Of a stretch of 61,659 bases of DNA, positions 8,635 to 17,010 are shown one piece after another. The position numbers and the translations under genes are program-made. Each line of letters starts with the position of its first letter. Within the stretch, counting starts at the first letter, position 1. The notes under the pieces were generated by a model that was not told the DNA's origin, did no database searches, and saw only the letters and a list, made by a program, of their open reading frames with translations. Origin of the DNA: Flavobacterium hydatis (GTDB taxonomy: Bacteria > Bacteroidota > Bacteroidia > Flavobacteriales > Flavobacteriaceae); NCBI RefSeq assembly GCF_000737695.1, contig NZ_JPRM01000037.1:1-61659 (forward strand), read 5' to 3'.

Positions 8635-9537
8635 ATGAAAAAACTAATTACCTACCAAATTGATTCTTTTACCAAAGAAAAATTTAAAGGAAATCCTGCC
8701 GGAGTCGTTGTTAATGCAAACGGTTTGGATGATTACGAAATGCAACAAATTGCAAGAGAATTAAATAATTCTGAAACCGCTTTTCTATTCCCACCAGATA
8801 GTAATGATTGCGATGGTGTAATACGTTACTTTACCCCAAGCACCGAAGTTCCTATTTGCGGACACGCTACTATTGCTGCAATGTATGCCAAAGCTATCGA
8901 AGAAAATTTAGATTCTTGTGTATTAAGATTCAAAACCAAGATTGGTATTCTTCCTTTTGAAATCATCAAAAACAATGGAGATTATCAAGTTCTAATGACG
9001 CAAGGAAACTTTGAACTTTGTCCTGCATTCGATAAAGATATAACTACCAAAATGCTAACTGCTTTAGGACTGGAAGAATCTGATTGGGACGAAAAATGTC
9101 CGATACAAATAGCTTCTACAGGACATTCTAAAGTTATGATTGGCATCAAAAGCAGAGCAAAACTCAATACTTTATCTCCAAACTACAATGCGCTAGCCGA
9201 CTTAAGTAAAGTAATTAATTGCAATGGCTATTTTGTCTTTACATTCGACTCTGATAGTAAAGATTTCCTAACCTACGGCAGAATGTTTGCTCCAGGAATT
9301 GGTATAAACGAAGACCCGGTTACAGGTAATGCAAATGGACCTCTTGGAGGTTATTTGGTACAAAACCAAATCGTAGATTTTAATGCCGATAAATTTGAGT
9401 TTAACGGAAGACAAGGTGAAAAAATAGACCGTCTTGGAGTTATAAATGTTAAAGTTAAGATTGAAGATAACAAACCTGCATTAATTCAGATAAAAGGAGA
9501 TGCTGTAGTTGTTTTTAGAGCCGAAATAGTCATTTAA
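8635..9537 (+). CDS. PhzF family isomerase/epimerase
   Basis: Belongs to the PhzF family, whose founding member isomerises dihydro-3-hydroxyanthranilate in phenazine synthesis. Most members are orphan isomerases of the diaminopimelate-epimerase fold. The sequence opens with YQIDSFTKEKFKGNPAGVVV and has the catalytic Glu about 47 in NNSETAF. It also has RYFTPSTEVPICGHATIAA and, in the second lobe, GINEDPVTGNANGPLGGYL, all hallmarks of the family. Length 300 is normal. No phenazine genes are nearby, so the substrate is unknown. Confidence 0.92.
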   Translation: MKKLITYQIDSFTKEKFKGNPAGVVVNANGLDDYEMQQIARELNNSETAFLFPPDSNDCDGVIRYFTPSTEVPICGHATIAAMYAKAIEENLDSCVLRFKTKIGILPFEIIKNNGDYQVLMTQGNFELCPAFDKDITTKMLTALGLEESDWDEKCPIQIASTGHSKVMIGIKSRAKLNTLSPNYNALADLSKVINCNGYFVFTFDSDSKDFLTYGRMFAPGIGINEDPVTGNANGPLGGYLVQNQIVDFNADKFEFNGRQGEKIDRLGVINVKVKIEDNKPALIQIKGDAVVVFRAEIVI

Positions 9538-9606
9538 AATAAGTGCGCAAACATTCAAAGTAATATCTTAATTCCAAAAAGTTAATCCTCCTAAAACGAA
9601 CCCTGT

Positions 9607-10485
9607 ATGAAATCTTTCTTTTTAAGTCTAATTGTTTTATTGATTGCATCTTCTTGTAATTCTAACAGAAATGAAACTAATAGTGATGAAATAGTAGCAT
9701 TGAGTGCTCCACCACCACCTGCTGGTTCTAGCTCTGATGATACTGATTCTAAAGACAAAAAAGAAGTATCTGAAGACAAAAATACTGAACCAGAAACTAT
9801 TATGCCTGTAGTAAAAGAAAAAAAAATCATAAAAGACGGAACTGTTACGGTTACTACAAATGACATTACTGCAAGTAAAAAAAATATTGATGAATTACTA
9901 AAAAAACTTAATGGCTATTATGAAACGGAAGATCTACAAAATTATGATCAGTCGATTTCATACGATTTAAAAATAAGAGTTCCTGCAGATAATTTTGAAA
10001 AACTAATTTCTAGTATCGAAAATGGAAAAGATGAACTTACTGGCAAAAGCATACAAGCCAGAGATGTAACAGAGGAATTTGTTGATATTACAACTCGTTT
10101 GGCTAATAAAAGAGAATATTTAAAGCGCTATAAAGAATTACTTTCCAGAGCCTCGACAGTAAAAGATATTCTTGAGATCGAAGAAAACATTCGAGTAATC
10201 GAAGAAGAAATAGAAAGCAAAGAAGGACGCTTAAAGTATCTTAACGATCAGGTATCTTTTAGTACCCTAAATTTAACCTTATATAAAGAAAAAGAGTATA
10301 TCTACAAGCCACAAGAGCAGGACAAATTCTCGGAAAGAATTAAAAATTCTATTAGTGAAGGATGGACTTCTATTGTTGATTTCTTATTGTGGTTATTTTC
10401 AATTTGGCCATTTATCATCCTAATAACAGGTGTTGTATACATCATTCGTAAAATCAGAAAAAAACGTAAAAACCAAGTACAATAA
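9607..10485 (+). CDS. DUF4349 domain lipoprotein
   Basis: The lipobox LIASSC (Cys17) predicts a lipoprotein. Next is a low-complexity linker rich in Ala, Pro, Ser and Asp, then the DUF4349 region (about 75-245). That region contains RVPADNFEKLISSI, VTEEFVDITTRLANKREYLKRYKELL and a long coiled coil (ILEIEENIRVIEEEIESKEG). A single transmembrane helix (about 255-278, FLLWLFSIWPFIILITGVVYII) and a short basic tail close the protein. DUF4349 proteins are envelope proteins of unknown function with this layout. Confidence 0.88.
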   Translation: MKSFFLSLIVLLIASSCNSNRNETNSDEIVALSAPPPPAGSSSDDTDSKDKKEVSEDKNTEPETIMPVVKEKKIIKDGTVTVTTNDITASKKNIDELLKKLNGYYETEDLQNYDQSISYDLKIRVPADNFEKLISSIENGKDELTGKSIQARDVTEEFVDITTRLANKREYLKRYKELLSRASTVKDILEIEENIRVIEEEIESKEGRLKYLNDQVSFSTLNLTLYKEKEYIYKPQEQDKFSERIKNSISEGWTSIVDFLLWLFSIWPFIILITGVVYIIRKIRKKRKNQVQ

Positions 10486-10494
10486 TACACAACG

Positions 10495-10926
10495 ATGAAA
10501 ATTGTAGCAATCGGAAAACACCATCTTGACTCTTTAAGAAACATATTCTTAAAGGAAAGACAAACAACATTTTCGTGGATTGATTCGGCTACATTTCATT
10601 TACAAGATTTTGATACCGAAACTGATGGGGAATATATTCTGGTTGCTACTCTAGATGATATTACAATTGGATTTATCTCTATCTGGATGCCTGATAATTT
10701 TATTCACCATTTATATATAGATCAAAAATATCATGGCAAAGGCATAGGGACTCAGTTGCTAAATGCTGCAATTAAGAAAACTAATTTTCCTGTTACTTTA
10801 AAATGTTTAGAGAAAAACACATCTGCTGTTAGCTTTTACAAAAGTAAAGGCTTCGCAGAAAAAGAAAAAGGAGAATCTGGGCAAGGAACTTATATCCTAT
10901 TTGAATTATTACAGGATATATCCTGA
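10495..10926 (+). CDS. GNAT family N-acetyltransferase
   Basis: A 143-residue acetyl-CoA-dependent acyltransferase. The fold is recognised by IGFISIWMPDNFIHHLYIDQKYHGKGIGTQLL, in which HGKGIGTQLL is the pyrophosphate-binding motif A (R/QxxGxG/A). It is followed by LKCLEKNTSAVSFYKSKGF, the typical motif B. The substrate is unknown. It begins nine bases after the stop of the DUF4349 gene, so the two probably form one transcript. Confidence 0.88.
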   Translation: MKIVAIGKHHLDSLRNIFLKERQTTFSWIDSATFHLQDFDTETDGEYILVATLDDITIGFISIWMPDNFIHHLYIDQKYHGKGIGTQLLNAAIKKTNFPVTLKCLEKNTSAVSFYKSKGFAEKEKGESGQGTYILFELLQDIS

Positions 10927-10985
10927 GGCCTTGGGCAATGTCATTAAGTAAAGATAAACAACTGCAATACTGTACCGAATAAATC

Positions 10986-11054
10986 TCACGCAAAGTCGCC
11001 AAGCCGCCAAGTTTACACCTAAAATCTTTGCGCTTTTGCGTCTTTGCGAGAAAA
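10986..11054. repeat. Dispersed TTTGCG hairpin element, copy 1
   Basis: About 70 bases with arms of the type CTCACGCAAAGTCGCCAAG and GCGTCTTTGCGAGAAAA, which can fold back on each other. Related copies are at about 17743-17808, 35775-35843 and 51399-51467, and a diverged TTTGCG-rich form is at the right end. No protein is encoded. It lies in the 490-base gap 10927-11416 together with a gene remnant. Confidence 0.75.
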
Positions 11055-11086
11055 CAATTAACCATAATTTGCTCAAAAAGGGTTAA

Positions 11087-11233
11087 CTTAATGAATTCAC
11101 TTCGCTCCTATTCCAAAACCAAAAACCCACAGGACTTGAGATAAATATTCTTGATCCTGATTTAGATTCTTTAAGACAATATACTGCTGCTTTTGTAGAT
11201 AATCTTACTACAACATTTAATAAATCAAAATAG
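11087..11233 (+). pseudogene. C-terminal remnant of an unidentified protein gene
   Basis: One frame is open from just after a stop at 11084 to TAG at 11231 and reads like real protein. It includes PTGLEINILDPDLDSLRQYT and AAFVDNLTTTFNKSK, about 48 residues, with no ATG at its head. It looks like the tail of a gene whose 5' part has been lost; the hairpin element at 10986-11054 now sits in front. I cannot name the family. The rest of the gap to 11416 shows nothing else. Confidence 0.4.
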
Positions 11234-11416
11234 CACTCGTAATGAGATTTAAAAGATTCTAAGATACTTCTCTTCAAAATTCTTTTATTAGTCTCTCGCT
11301 AAAATTAATACATTTTACAGCATATAAACTTTAATAATAAATGCCTCAAGGTTATAAAACGTAATAAAAAACCTATATATTTGTTTCTTTATCAAAGCAC
11401 AATTACAAAGAAACTC

Positions 11417-12103
11417 ATGAAAAAATTAATCAGTACCCTCCTTTTACTTGCCTTTAATATCAGTTTCTCACAATTCGGAATTATTAATGACCCTGATGGT
11501 TATGTAAACGTTAGAAACTCCGCTGGAAAATCAAACAAAATAATAGACAAATTAGATAATGGAGCCATCGTTTATAATTATGAACCCGATGGTAACTGGG
11601 CAAATATTGACTACAAAAAAAGTAAAGAAAACTTAGGTGGATATGTCTATAAAGACCGAATAATCGATTTAACAAACTTCACAAAAATACCTGTTCGAGA
11701 GAATAAAAATGGAATTATAAAACTCGAGAACAATAATGTTAAAGTGGCTGTCGCCGAAATCGCATTCAATCCAAAAAATCACAAACTAAAATACAACAGC
11801 GAGAGTCCAACTATACTAGAATCTATCGATGATCAGGTTATATTTGGAACAGATGGAAATATTCCTAAAAGAAAGTACAAATCAATTGAAATAGAAATTG
11901 ATAAAATCTTAATTAGCTTACCCGAAACAGCTTTAAAGAATGCATTTGAGCCTAATCTGGAAGAAACAATGGTTAATTATGACTCTGCAAATGATATCTT
12001 GTATATACAATCTTTAAATAGCGATGGTGCTGGTAGCTATGTGATATTATGGGTAATCGAGAAAAAGAAATTCAAAACCAGAGTTGAAGCCATTCCATTC
12101 TAA
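11417..12103 (+). CDS. Exported SH3b domain protein
   Basis: The ATG at 11417 was chosen over the upstream in-frame one at 11381 because it begins a proper signal peptide (MKKLISTLLLLAFNISFS, about 18 residues). The mature N-terminus is a bacterial SH3 domain: DPDGYVNVRNSAGKSNKIID, then WANIDYKK and GGYVYKDRI (about 25-80). SH3b domains usually bind peptidoglycan or peptides in the envelope. The C-terminal 150 residues are beta-rich and unassigned, ending in a repeat-free domain with IEIEIDKILISLPE. 228 residues from this start. Confidence 0.75.
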   Translation: MKKLISTLLLLAFNISFSQFGIINDPDGYVNVRNSAGKSNKIIDKLDNGAIVYNYEPDGNWANIDYKKSKENLGGYVYKDRIIDLTNFTKIPVRENKNGIIKLENNNVKVAVAEIAFNPKNHKLKYNSESPTILESIDDQVIFGTDGNIPKRKYKSIEIEIDKILISLPETALKNAFEPNLEETMVNYDSANDILYIQSLNSDGAGSYVILWVIEKKKFKTRVEAIPF

Positions 12104-12135
12104 AAATCATAGCGCATTATAAAATTTAAAAGTCC

Positions 12136-12534
12136 ATGAAATACTTATTTTATATTTTAGTTCCCTTTATCATTTCATGCCAAAACAGAGAAGAAAACAA
12201 ACATGAAGATAGTAAGCAGGATAAAAACCTAATTTACTTTAATTCTCATTTTATGGCAGATTTAGGCGATGACGAATGGTATAAACTACAATCCAAAATG
12301 GACTCTCCTATTAAAACACAATATCTTGATGACGTTATTTATGTGACCAAATATATTGATGTAAATGCTTGTGGAACTTATGAAGGAGATATAGAGATAA
12401 AGAAAGACACTATTTACTTAATTCACAGATTAGTGTCTGATGAAATCTGTGCTACAACCTCGATAAATAAGATAATCTACATTATAAAAAACCCAACACA
12501 GAAAAAGTATAAAATGATTATTCGTTATGAATAA
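12136..12534 (+). CDS. Small lipoprotein, unknown function
   Basis: The N-terminus MKYLFYILVPFIISCQNREEN carries a lipobox with Cys15 and no other membrane segment, so a lipid-anchored envelope protein is likely. The mature part is about 117 residues, beta-rich, with two Cys (NACGTYEG and DEICATTS) that could pair. I do not recognise the family. It is 32 bases after the SH3b gene and probably in the same transcript. Confidence 0.65.
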   Translation: MKYLFYILVPFIISCQNREENKHEDSKQDKNLIYFNSHFMADLGDDEWYKLQSKMDSPIKTQYLDDVIYVTKYIDVNACGTYEGDIEIKKDTIYLIHRLVSDEICATTSINKIIYIIKNPTQKKYKMIIRYE

Positions 12535-12630
12535 TTAAAAAAAACATTACAATTCTTACTTTTAATTATTACTTTTAGTTGTAAAACAAATGCGAATAGG
12601 AATAACACCAAATCATGTTTTAATTTTTAA
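12535..12630 (+). pseudogene. Start-less lipoprotein-like remnant
   Basis: Directly after the TAA of the previous gene the same frame continues for 31 codons with KKTLQFLLLIITFSCKTNAN before TAA at 12628. This is a textbook lipoprotein signal sequence with a lipobox Cys but no ATG, GTG or TTG in front (the first codon is TTA). It is probably the surviving head of a dead lipoprotein gene, or possibly an extended tail of the upstream gene reached only by readthrough. Confidence 0.35.
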
Positions 12631-12644
12631 ATAAAACTACCGCT

Positions 12645-12980
12645 ATGAAATACAAAAAAATTATAATTTGGAGTTTATTGCTTATCATGTTTTACGTATT
12701 GTTTGTTTCTTCATTTCTTATGAATGCTTGGGGATATATCTCTGATAAAAATTATCATTTACCTAAAGAATCTAACTTACTCATATTTAATGCCACAACC
12801 ATGCAAAATCCTACCAGCGATATTTGGGTCTATGGTGAGGATTACAATAATTATTATTACAATGGAGGGCTAAATGCCGAAGATATTATTTCGATATCCA
12901 AAGAAGACATGAAAAGCTGCCCAAACTTTAATCCACTAAATATTAGCACTTGGTGTGGAGCCGAAATTCCTCATAAATAA
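12645..12980 (+). CDS. Small single-pass membrane-anchored protein, unknown
   Basis: The N-terminal hydrophobic helix IIIWSLLLIMFYVLFVSSFLM (about residues 5-25) acts as an uncleaved anchor or signal. The remaining 85 residues are polar and Asn/Tyr-rich (DYNNYYYNGGLNAEDI), with two Cys near the end. No family recognised. It lies in a run of small envelope-type proteins. Confidence 0.55.
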   Translation: MKYKKIIIWSLLLIMFYVLFVSSFLMNAWGYISDKNYHLPKESNLLIFNATTMQNPTSDIWVYGEDYNNYYYNGGLNAEDIISISKEDMKSCPNFNPLNISTWCGAEIPHK

Positions 12981-13020
12981 AATCCAGATAAAAAAACAAC
13001 CAAATAAGCATACCCCAAAA

Positions 13021-13362
13021 ATGACAATAGACCAAATTATTGATGATCAAATGTTGGCTTTCAACAATAGAGATATCAAGAAAATGATGCCCTTATATAG
13101 TGATGAAATTAAAATCTTTAATCATAATGATAATACATTAGTTATCGATGGCATAAAGGAATGCGAAAAAATGTTTACTACATTATTTGATAATTCACCA
13201 AATCTCTACGCCGAGATAATTAAAACCATAAATTTTGACAACAAAGTAATTGTTCACGAATATGTAAGTGGTCGAAATGGAAGTGATGAAAAAACAGAAC
13301 AAGTCGTTATTTTTGAAGTAAATAATCAAAAAATAACCCGAATGGATTTGATGAGAAAATAA
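13021..13362 (+). CDS. NTF2-like / SnoaL-like protein
   Basis: A 113-residue protein with the alpha+beta cone fold signature: MTIDQIIDDQMLAFNNRDIKKMMPLYSDE, then a strand-rich half (VIVHEYVSGRNGSDEKTEQV and VIFEVNNQKITRMDLM). Families with this layout include ketosteroid isomerase-like enzymes and ligand-binding proteins, so the exact role is open. I start at the ATG at 13021. The longer open frame from 12955 adds a Lys-rich segment overlapping the preceding gene, which does not look like part of the fold. Confidence 0.75.
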   Translation: MTIDQIIDDQMLAFNNRDIKKMMPLYSDEIKIFNHNDNTLVIDGIKECEKMFTTLFDNSPNLYAEIIKTINFDNKVIVHEYVSGRNGSDEKTEQVVIFEVNNQKITRMDLMRK

Positions 13363-13409
13363 ACCTTATAAATTTTCGAAAACAATAAACGCCATTCACA
13401 AAATTGATT

Positions 13410-13868
13410 ATGAAAACACTTCAAAATGAAATAATAATTGAGTTGCTAAATGCTATGGATGAATTTGAAACTATAGCTGAACAACTAATTAATAAAGTAA
13501 TCACAGAAACAAAGCAACCTGAAATTGAAGCCATAAAAAACGGAGATTATTACGAAATTGAAAATGCTGATTTCTTAAACAATCAAAATACATTATCTGA
13601 TAATTGGTATTATGATGTTCATGGAGAACATTGCCTGTTTGAAAACACAATAACTGGACAAACCCTAGAAGTTTCTCTAGGTCATAAAGAGCATATTGCA
13701 AATTTAGATCCTTATTTTTTCTATAATTTCCTTAAAACTACCAAGCATTTTACGCATCTTACCAAACATTTTGAAAGTCCTTTTAAAGATATGTTAGATT
13801 TATTTGAAGATCTTGAACAAAGAAAATTACTAAAACATATTTATAGAATTGGGTATAGAAAAATATAA
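13410..13868 (+). CDS. Uncharacterised cytoplasmic protein
   Basis: A 152-residue soluble acidic protein with no signal or membrane segment, starting MKTLQNEIIIELLNAMDEFE at the ATG at 13410 (a TTG two codons upstream is less likely). The middle has WYYDVHGEHCLFENTITGQTLEV, a strand-turn-strand piece with a conserved look. The rest is helical. I do not recognise a family; similar small proteins act as immunity or binding proteins, but nothing nearby supports that. Confidence 0.6.
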   Translation: MKTLQNEIIIELLNAMDEFETIAEQLINKVITETKQPEIEAIKNGDYYEIENADFLNNQNTLSDNWYYDVHGEHCLFENTITGQTLEVSLGHKEHIANLDPYFFYNFLKTTKHFTHLTKHFESPFKDMLDLFEDLEQRKLLKHIYRIGYRKI

Positions 13869-13969
13869 ATAGTTCCACTGATTTACGATCAATCATAATA
13901 AACACAAAGTCTAAATTTATTTTCATAATTTCGTTTAATGAGGCAACTCCTTTTTAAACCCAAATAGAT

Positions 13970-14509
13970 ATGAAATTAGATTTTACTGAATTCCCAAGGC
14001 TCGAAACTCAAAGATTAGTTTTGAGGAGTCTCGAAAATCAAGATTTCGAACTCATTCATAAATTACATTCCGATCCCGTTGTAAACTCATTTGTAGGCAG
14101 AGATAATTCCTCTAGTTTAGAAAAAGCACAAGCATATATTATCCGGATGAATAATATGGTTGCCAAAAACGAATGCATTTATTGGGTAATCACAACAAAA
14201 GAAAACAATGATTTAATAGGTTCTGCTTGTCTTTGGAATTTTGATTTTGAGAATAAAATTGTCGAAATTGGTTACGAAATGTTGCCAGATTATCAAGGAA
14301 AAGGATTCATGACCGAAGCTTTAAGAGAAGTTGTAAAACATGCTTTTGAAGAAATAAACTCAGTTATAATAACCGCATTTCCTTCCTCGGATAATGTTAG
14401 TTCCGTATCAATTTTAAAAAAACTTAATTTTCAACACGAAGACAAACCTTATAATAATACACACCAAAATGTAGCAAATTTGGTAACATATACTTTAAGA
14501 AAAGTATAA
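13970..14509 (+). CDS. GNAT acetyltransferase, RimJ/RimL type
   Basis: Starts with FPRLETQRLVLRSLENQDFE, the usual opening of the RimJ/RimL branch. The acetyl-CoA motif is YEMLPDYQGKGFMTEALREVV, followed by ITAFPSSDNVSSVSILKKLNF. Length 179 is normal. The family acetylates protein N-termini or small amines, but the substrate here is unknown. The upstream region contains TAATTTCG (near 13927), a Bacteroidota -7 type box. Confidence 0.88.
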   Translation: MKLDFTEFPRLETQRLVLRSLENQDFELIHKLHSDPVVNSFVGRDNSSSLEKAQAYIIRMNNMVAKNECIYWVITTKENNDLIGSACLWNFDFENKIVEIGYEMLPDYQGKGFMTEALREVVKHAFEEINSVIITAFPSSDNVSSVSILKKLNFQHEDKPYNNTHQNVANLVTYTLRKV

Positions 14510-14544
14510 ATACATAAAACCTCAGCTACAAAAAAATACCACTT

Positions 14545-15207
14545 ATGAAACAGAATAAATACGACGACAAATCATTCTTTGATAATTATGGCAAAATGCC
14601 CCGTTCTGCCGAAGGATTAAATGCTGCTGGCGAATGGTACGTTTTACGTGAAATGCTACCTGAATTTAAAGATAAAAATGTTCTAGATCTGGGATGCGGA
14701 TATGGCTGGCATTGCATTTATGCCAAAGAACAAGGAGCTGAAAAAGTGGTTGGTATTGATTTATCTCAAAAAATGATTGAAAAAGCTAAGGAGAATTCAA
14801 AAGACTTAGCCATAGATTACAGACAAATCGCAATTGAAGATATCGGCTTTAAACCCGAAGAATTTGATATTGTAATTAGTTCGCTCGCATTTCATTATGT
14901 AAAAAATCTAAAAGACATTTTTGATAAAATCAATACGTACCTAAAAAAAGGCGGAAGCTTTGTTTTCTCGATGGAACATCCTGCATTTACATCGCGCCCA
15001 GAACAAGATTGGTTTACCGACTCAAACGGAAATCGCCTGCATTGGCCCATAGATAATTATCAGGATGAAGGGATAAGACACACCCAATTTTTAGGTCATG
15101 AAGTAATTAAATACCATAGAACTTTTGAAACTATTGTAAATACATTAATCAATGCCAACTTTACAATCAAACAAATATCTGAACCAAAACCATCTGAAGA
15201 AATATAA
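14545..15207 (+). CDS. Class I SAM methyltransferase, cut short by an in-frame stop
   Basis: The SAM-binding motif is NVLDLGCGYGWHCIYAKEQG, then VVGIDLSQKMIEKAKE, DIVISSLAFHYV and LKKGGSFVFSMEHPAF. This is a Methyltransf_11/25-type enzyme of the group in which a C-terminal segment follows the substrate region (ITKFEPKPSEE-like end). The frame stops at TAA 15205-15207 after PKPSEEI, but the same frame continues for 24 more sensible codons to 15279. The encoded product is therefore probably about 24 residues short of its ancestor, and it may be non-functional. Confidence 0.8.
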   Translation: MKQNKYDDKSFFDNYGKMPRSAEGLNAAGEWYVLREMLPEFKDKNVLDLGCGYGWHCIYAKEQGAEKVVGIDLSQKMIEKAKENSKDLAIDYRQIAIEDIGFKPEEFDIVISSLAFHYVKNLKDIFDKINTYLKKGGSFVFSMEHPAFTSRPEQDWFTDSNGNRLHWPIDNYQDEGIRHTQFLGHEVIKYHRTFETIVNTLINANFTIKQISEPKPSEEI

Positions 15208-15279
15208 GAAAAATACCCAGAAATGATTGACGAAGCAAGAAGACCTATTTTTATATTGATATCGGCAGTTAAGAATTAA
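15205..15279 (+). pseudogene. Severed C-terminal tail of the methyltransferase
   Basis: Beyond the TAA at 15205 the methyltransferase frame continues with EKYPEMIDEARRPIFILISA and ends at a second TAA (15277). Related methyltransferases normally end with a segment of this style (PEM..E.RRP.FL.I). This points to a substitution or sequencing error that made codon 221 a stop. Confidence 0.65.
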
Positions 15280-15373
15280 ACTCAAATAAAATTGTCTGAA
15301 CAGTAAGAAAATAGGTCTTATGATTTTTTGTAACAAAAGAATTCATATTACGTCATATAAAAAATCATCAATC

Positions 15374-16453
15374 ATGACAATCAAAACAATCAACCATTAT
15401 TTATTACTGTTATTCTTTCTGGCATCGCTTACTTTATCAGCTCAGGTTGATAAAAATTCCGATTTATACAAAACCCCATTTTTTGATAATGATGTCGAAA
15501 TTGAAAAATGGCTCAAAGAAAATAATGTTCCAGCTCTTGGACTCGGAATAATCAATGATGGGAAACTACAACAGATTAGAGTTTTTGGCGAACTCCAGAA
15601 AGGAAAAACCGCGCCATACAATACTATATTTAATGTTGCTTCACTTACCAAACCAATCACTGCAATGGTTGCCCTAAAATTGGTTAGTTTAGGCAAATGG
15701 GATTTGGATGAACCTCTTTATAAATATTGGATTGATCCAGATATTGCAAACGATCCTAGAACAAAAAAAATTACAACAAGACTCATTTTAAGTCACCAAG
15801 CAGGATTTGCAAATTGGCGTTGGAACAATCCCGATAAAAAACTACGTTTTGAGTATGAACCCGGAACAAAATATAAATACTCTGGCGAAGGATTTGAATA
15901 TCTTAGAAAAGCGTTAGAGAAAAAATTTAATAAAACCCTAGATCAATTGGCAAAGGAATTAATATTTACTCCATTGCAAATGAACGATACAAATTATATC
16001 TGGGATACAAAAACTGACGAATCACGTTTTGCAATAGGATATGATCCTAAAGGAAATGCGTACGAAACAGAGAAAAGAAAAACCGCAAATGCAGCCGATG
16101 ATCTATTGACAACCATAGAAGATTATGGAAAATTTTTGGTTAGTGTTATGAATGGTGACGGATTATCCGAAAAAGTCTTTGACGACATGAAAACAAATCA
16201 AGTCGAAATGAAAGCCAAAGAATATTATGGTTTAGGTTTAGTTATCTACGACTTAGGAAACGGAGAAACAGCCTTATCTCATGGCGGCGCAGATCAAGGA
16301 GTACAAACAATATTTTTTCTTCTCCCAAAAACAAAACAAGGAATAATCATTTTCACTAATGTCGATGATGGTCATAAAATATATGAAAAACTACTTTTTC
16401 ATTATTTAGGAGATAACGGGAGAAAAATATTCGAAATTGAAACCAAAAATTAA
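15374..16453 (+). CDS. Serine hydrolase of the class C beta-lactamase / DD-peptidase family
   Basis: The signal peptide (about residues 1-24, ending TLSAQ) begins at the ATG at 15374; the in-frame ATG at 15320 adds an implausible polar leader. The active-site SxxK is NVASLTKPITA with Ser90 and Lys93. The YxN-like Tyr is in KYKYSGEGFEY (YSG), and the KTG-equivalent is the HxG motif in LSHGGADQGV. All three catalytic boxes are present. These periplasmic enzymes range from esterases to D-aminopeptidases. Nothing here argues specifically for antibiotic resistance. Confidence 0.88.
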   Translation: MTIKTINHYLLLLFFLASLTLSAQVDKNSDLYKTPFFDNDVEIEKWLKENNVPALGLGIINDGKLQQIRVFGELQKGKTAPYNTIFNVASLTKPITAMVALKLVSLGKWDLDEPLYKYWIDPDIANDPRTKKITTRLILSHQAGFANWRWNNPDKKLRFEYEPGTKYKYSGEGFEYLRKALEKKFNKTLDQLAKELIFTPLQMNDTNYIWDTKTDESRFAIGYDPKGNAYETEKRKTANAADDLLTTIEDYGKFLVSVMNGDGLSEKVFDDMKTNQVEMKAKEYYGLGLVIYDLGNGETALSHGGADQGVQTIFFLLPKTKQGIIIFTNVDDGHKIYEKLLFHYLGDNGRKIFEIETKN

Positions 16454-16486
16454 TTCAAGAAATCAAAAATTAACCAAACAAAAACC

Positions 16487-16684
16487 ATGAATACAATTAA
16501 TCAAGACAACCAAATTAGATGTCCAAAATGTCATTCGACACAAGTATATGTAGATAAAAAAGGCTTTAGCGGAAAAAAAGCGTGTTGTGGAGCAATTCTA
16601 GCTGGACCATTAGGACTTTTATGCGGCACTCATAAATCGAATAAAATAAGAATGACTTGTTTAAATTGTAAACGTACCTGGTAA
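16487..16684 (+). CDS. Zinc-ribbon mini-protein
   Basis: A 65-residue protein with IRCPKCHSTQVYVDKKGFSG near the start and MTCLNCKRTW at the end. The CPxC and CLxC knuckles make a four-Cys zinc ribbon. The middle is Gly-rich and hydrophobic (CCGAILAGPLGLLCGTH). The function is unknown. Its stop codon is followed without a gap by the ATG of the next gene, so the two are translated as one operon. Confidence 0.8.
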   Translation: MNTINQDNQIRCPKCHSTQVYVDKKGFSGKKACCGAILAGPLGLLCGTHKSNKIRMTCLNCKRTW

Positions 16685-17008
16685 ATGAAACTAGACGATT
16701 TTACTTTAGGCTGCCACGGAATCCCCGAAAGGTGTTATAAAATTAATGACAAACATATGCCTTTTTGCGCAAGATGTTTGGGTGCAAGCATCGGACATAT
16801 TTTTTGTGCAGTTTGTTACTTTTTTTATTACCTCCCGCCCTTTTACTTTTCAATAATTGGTTTAGCATTAATGCTTGCAGATTGGTATTTTCAAAACTCA
16901 TTGCAAAAATATCATAGCAACTTCATGAGACTTTTAACTGGTACAATAGGAGGTTTTTCGATGGGAATTATCATCTGGAAAACTATTGATTTTATAATAC
17001 ATTTTTAA
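16685..17008 (+). CDS. DUF2085 membrane protein
   Basis: The DUF2085 signature is clear: GCHGIPERCYKI and then MPFCARCLGASIGHIFC, followed by three transmembrane helices (about 35-100). The Cys pairs on the first cytosolic segment may bind metal. The role of the family is unknown. The ATG follows directly after the zinc-ribbon stop (0-base gap) and only two bases separate its stop from the next ATG. Confidence 0.85.
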   Translation: MKLDDFTLGCHGIPERCYKINDKHMPFCARCLGASIGHIFCAVCYFFYYLPPFYFSIIGLALMLADWYFQNSLQKYHSNFMRLLTGTIGGFSMGIIIWKTIDFIIHF

Positions 17009-17010
17009 AA

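Noticed and set aside
11083..11277. - strand open frame opposite the gene remnant at 11087
   Set aside because: The + strand frame there has clear protein character while the - strand frame does not; no start context.
15374..16453. Antibiotic-resistance beta-lactamase
   Set aside because: SxxK, YxG and HxG boxes only show the broad class C/DD-peptidase-like hydrolase family; no feature points to antibiotic hydrolysis.
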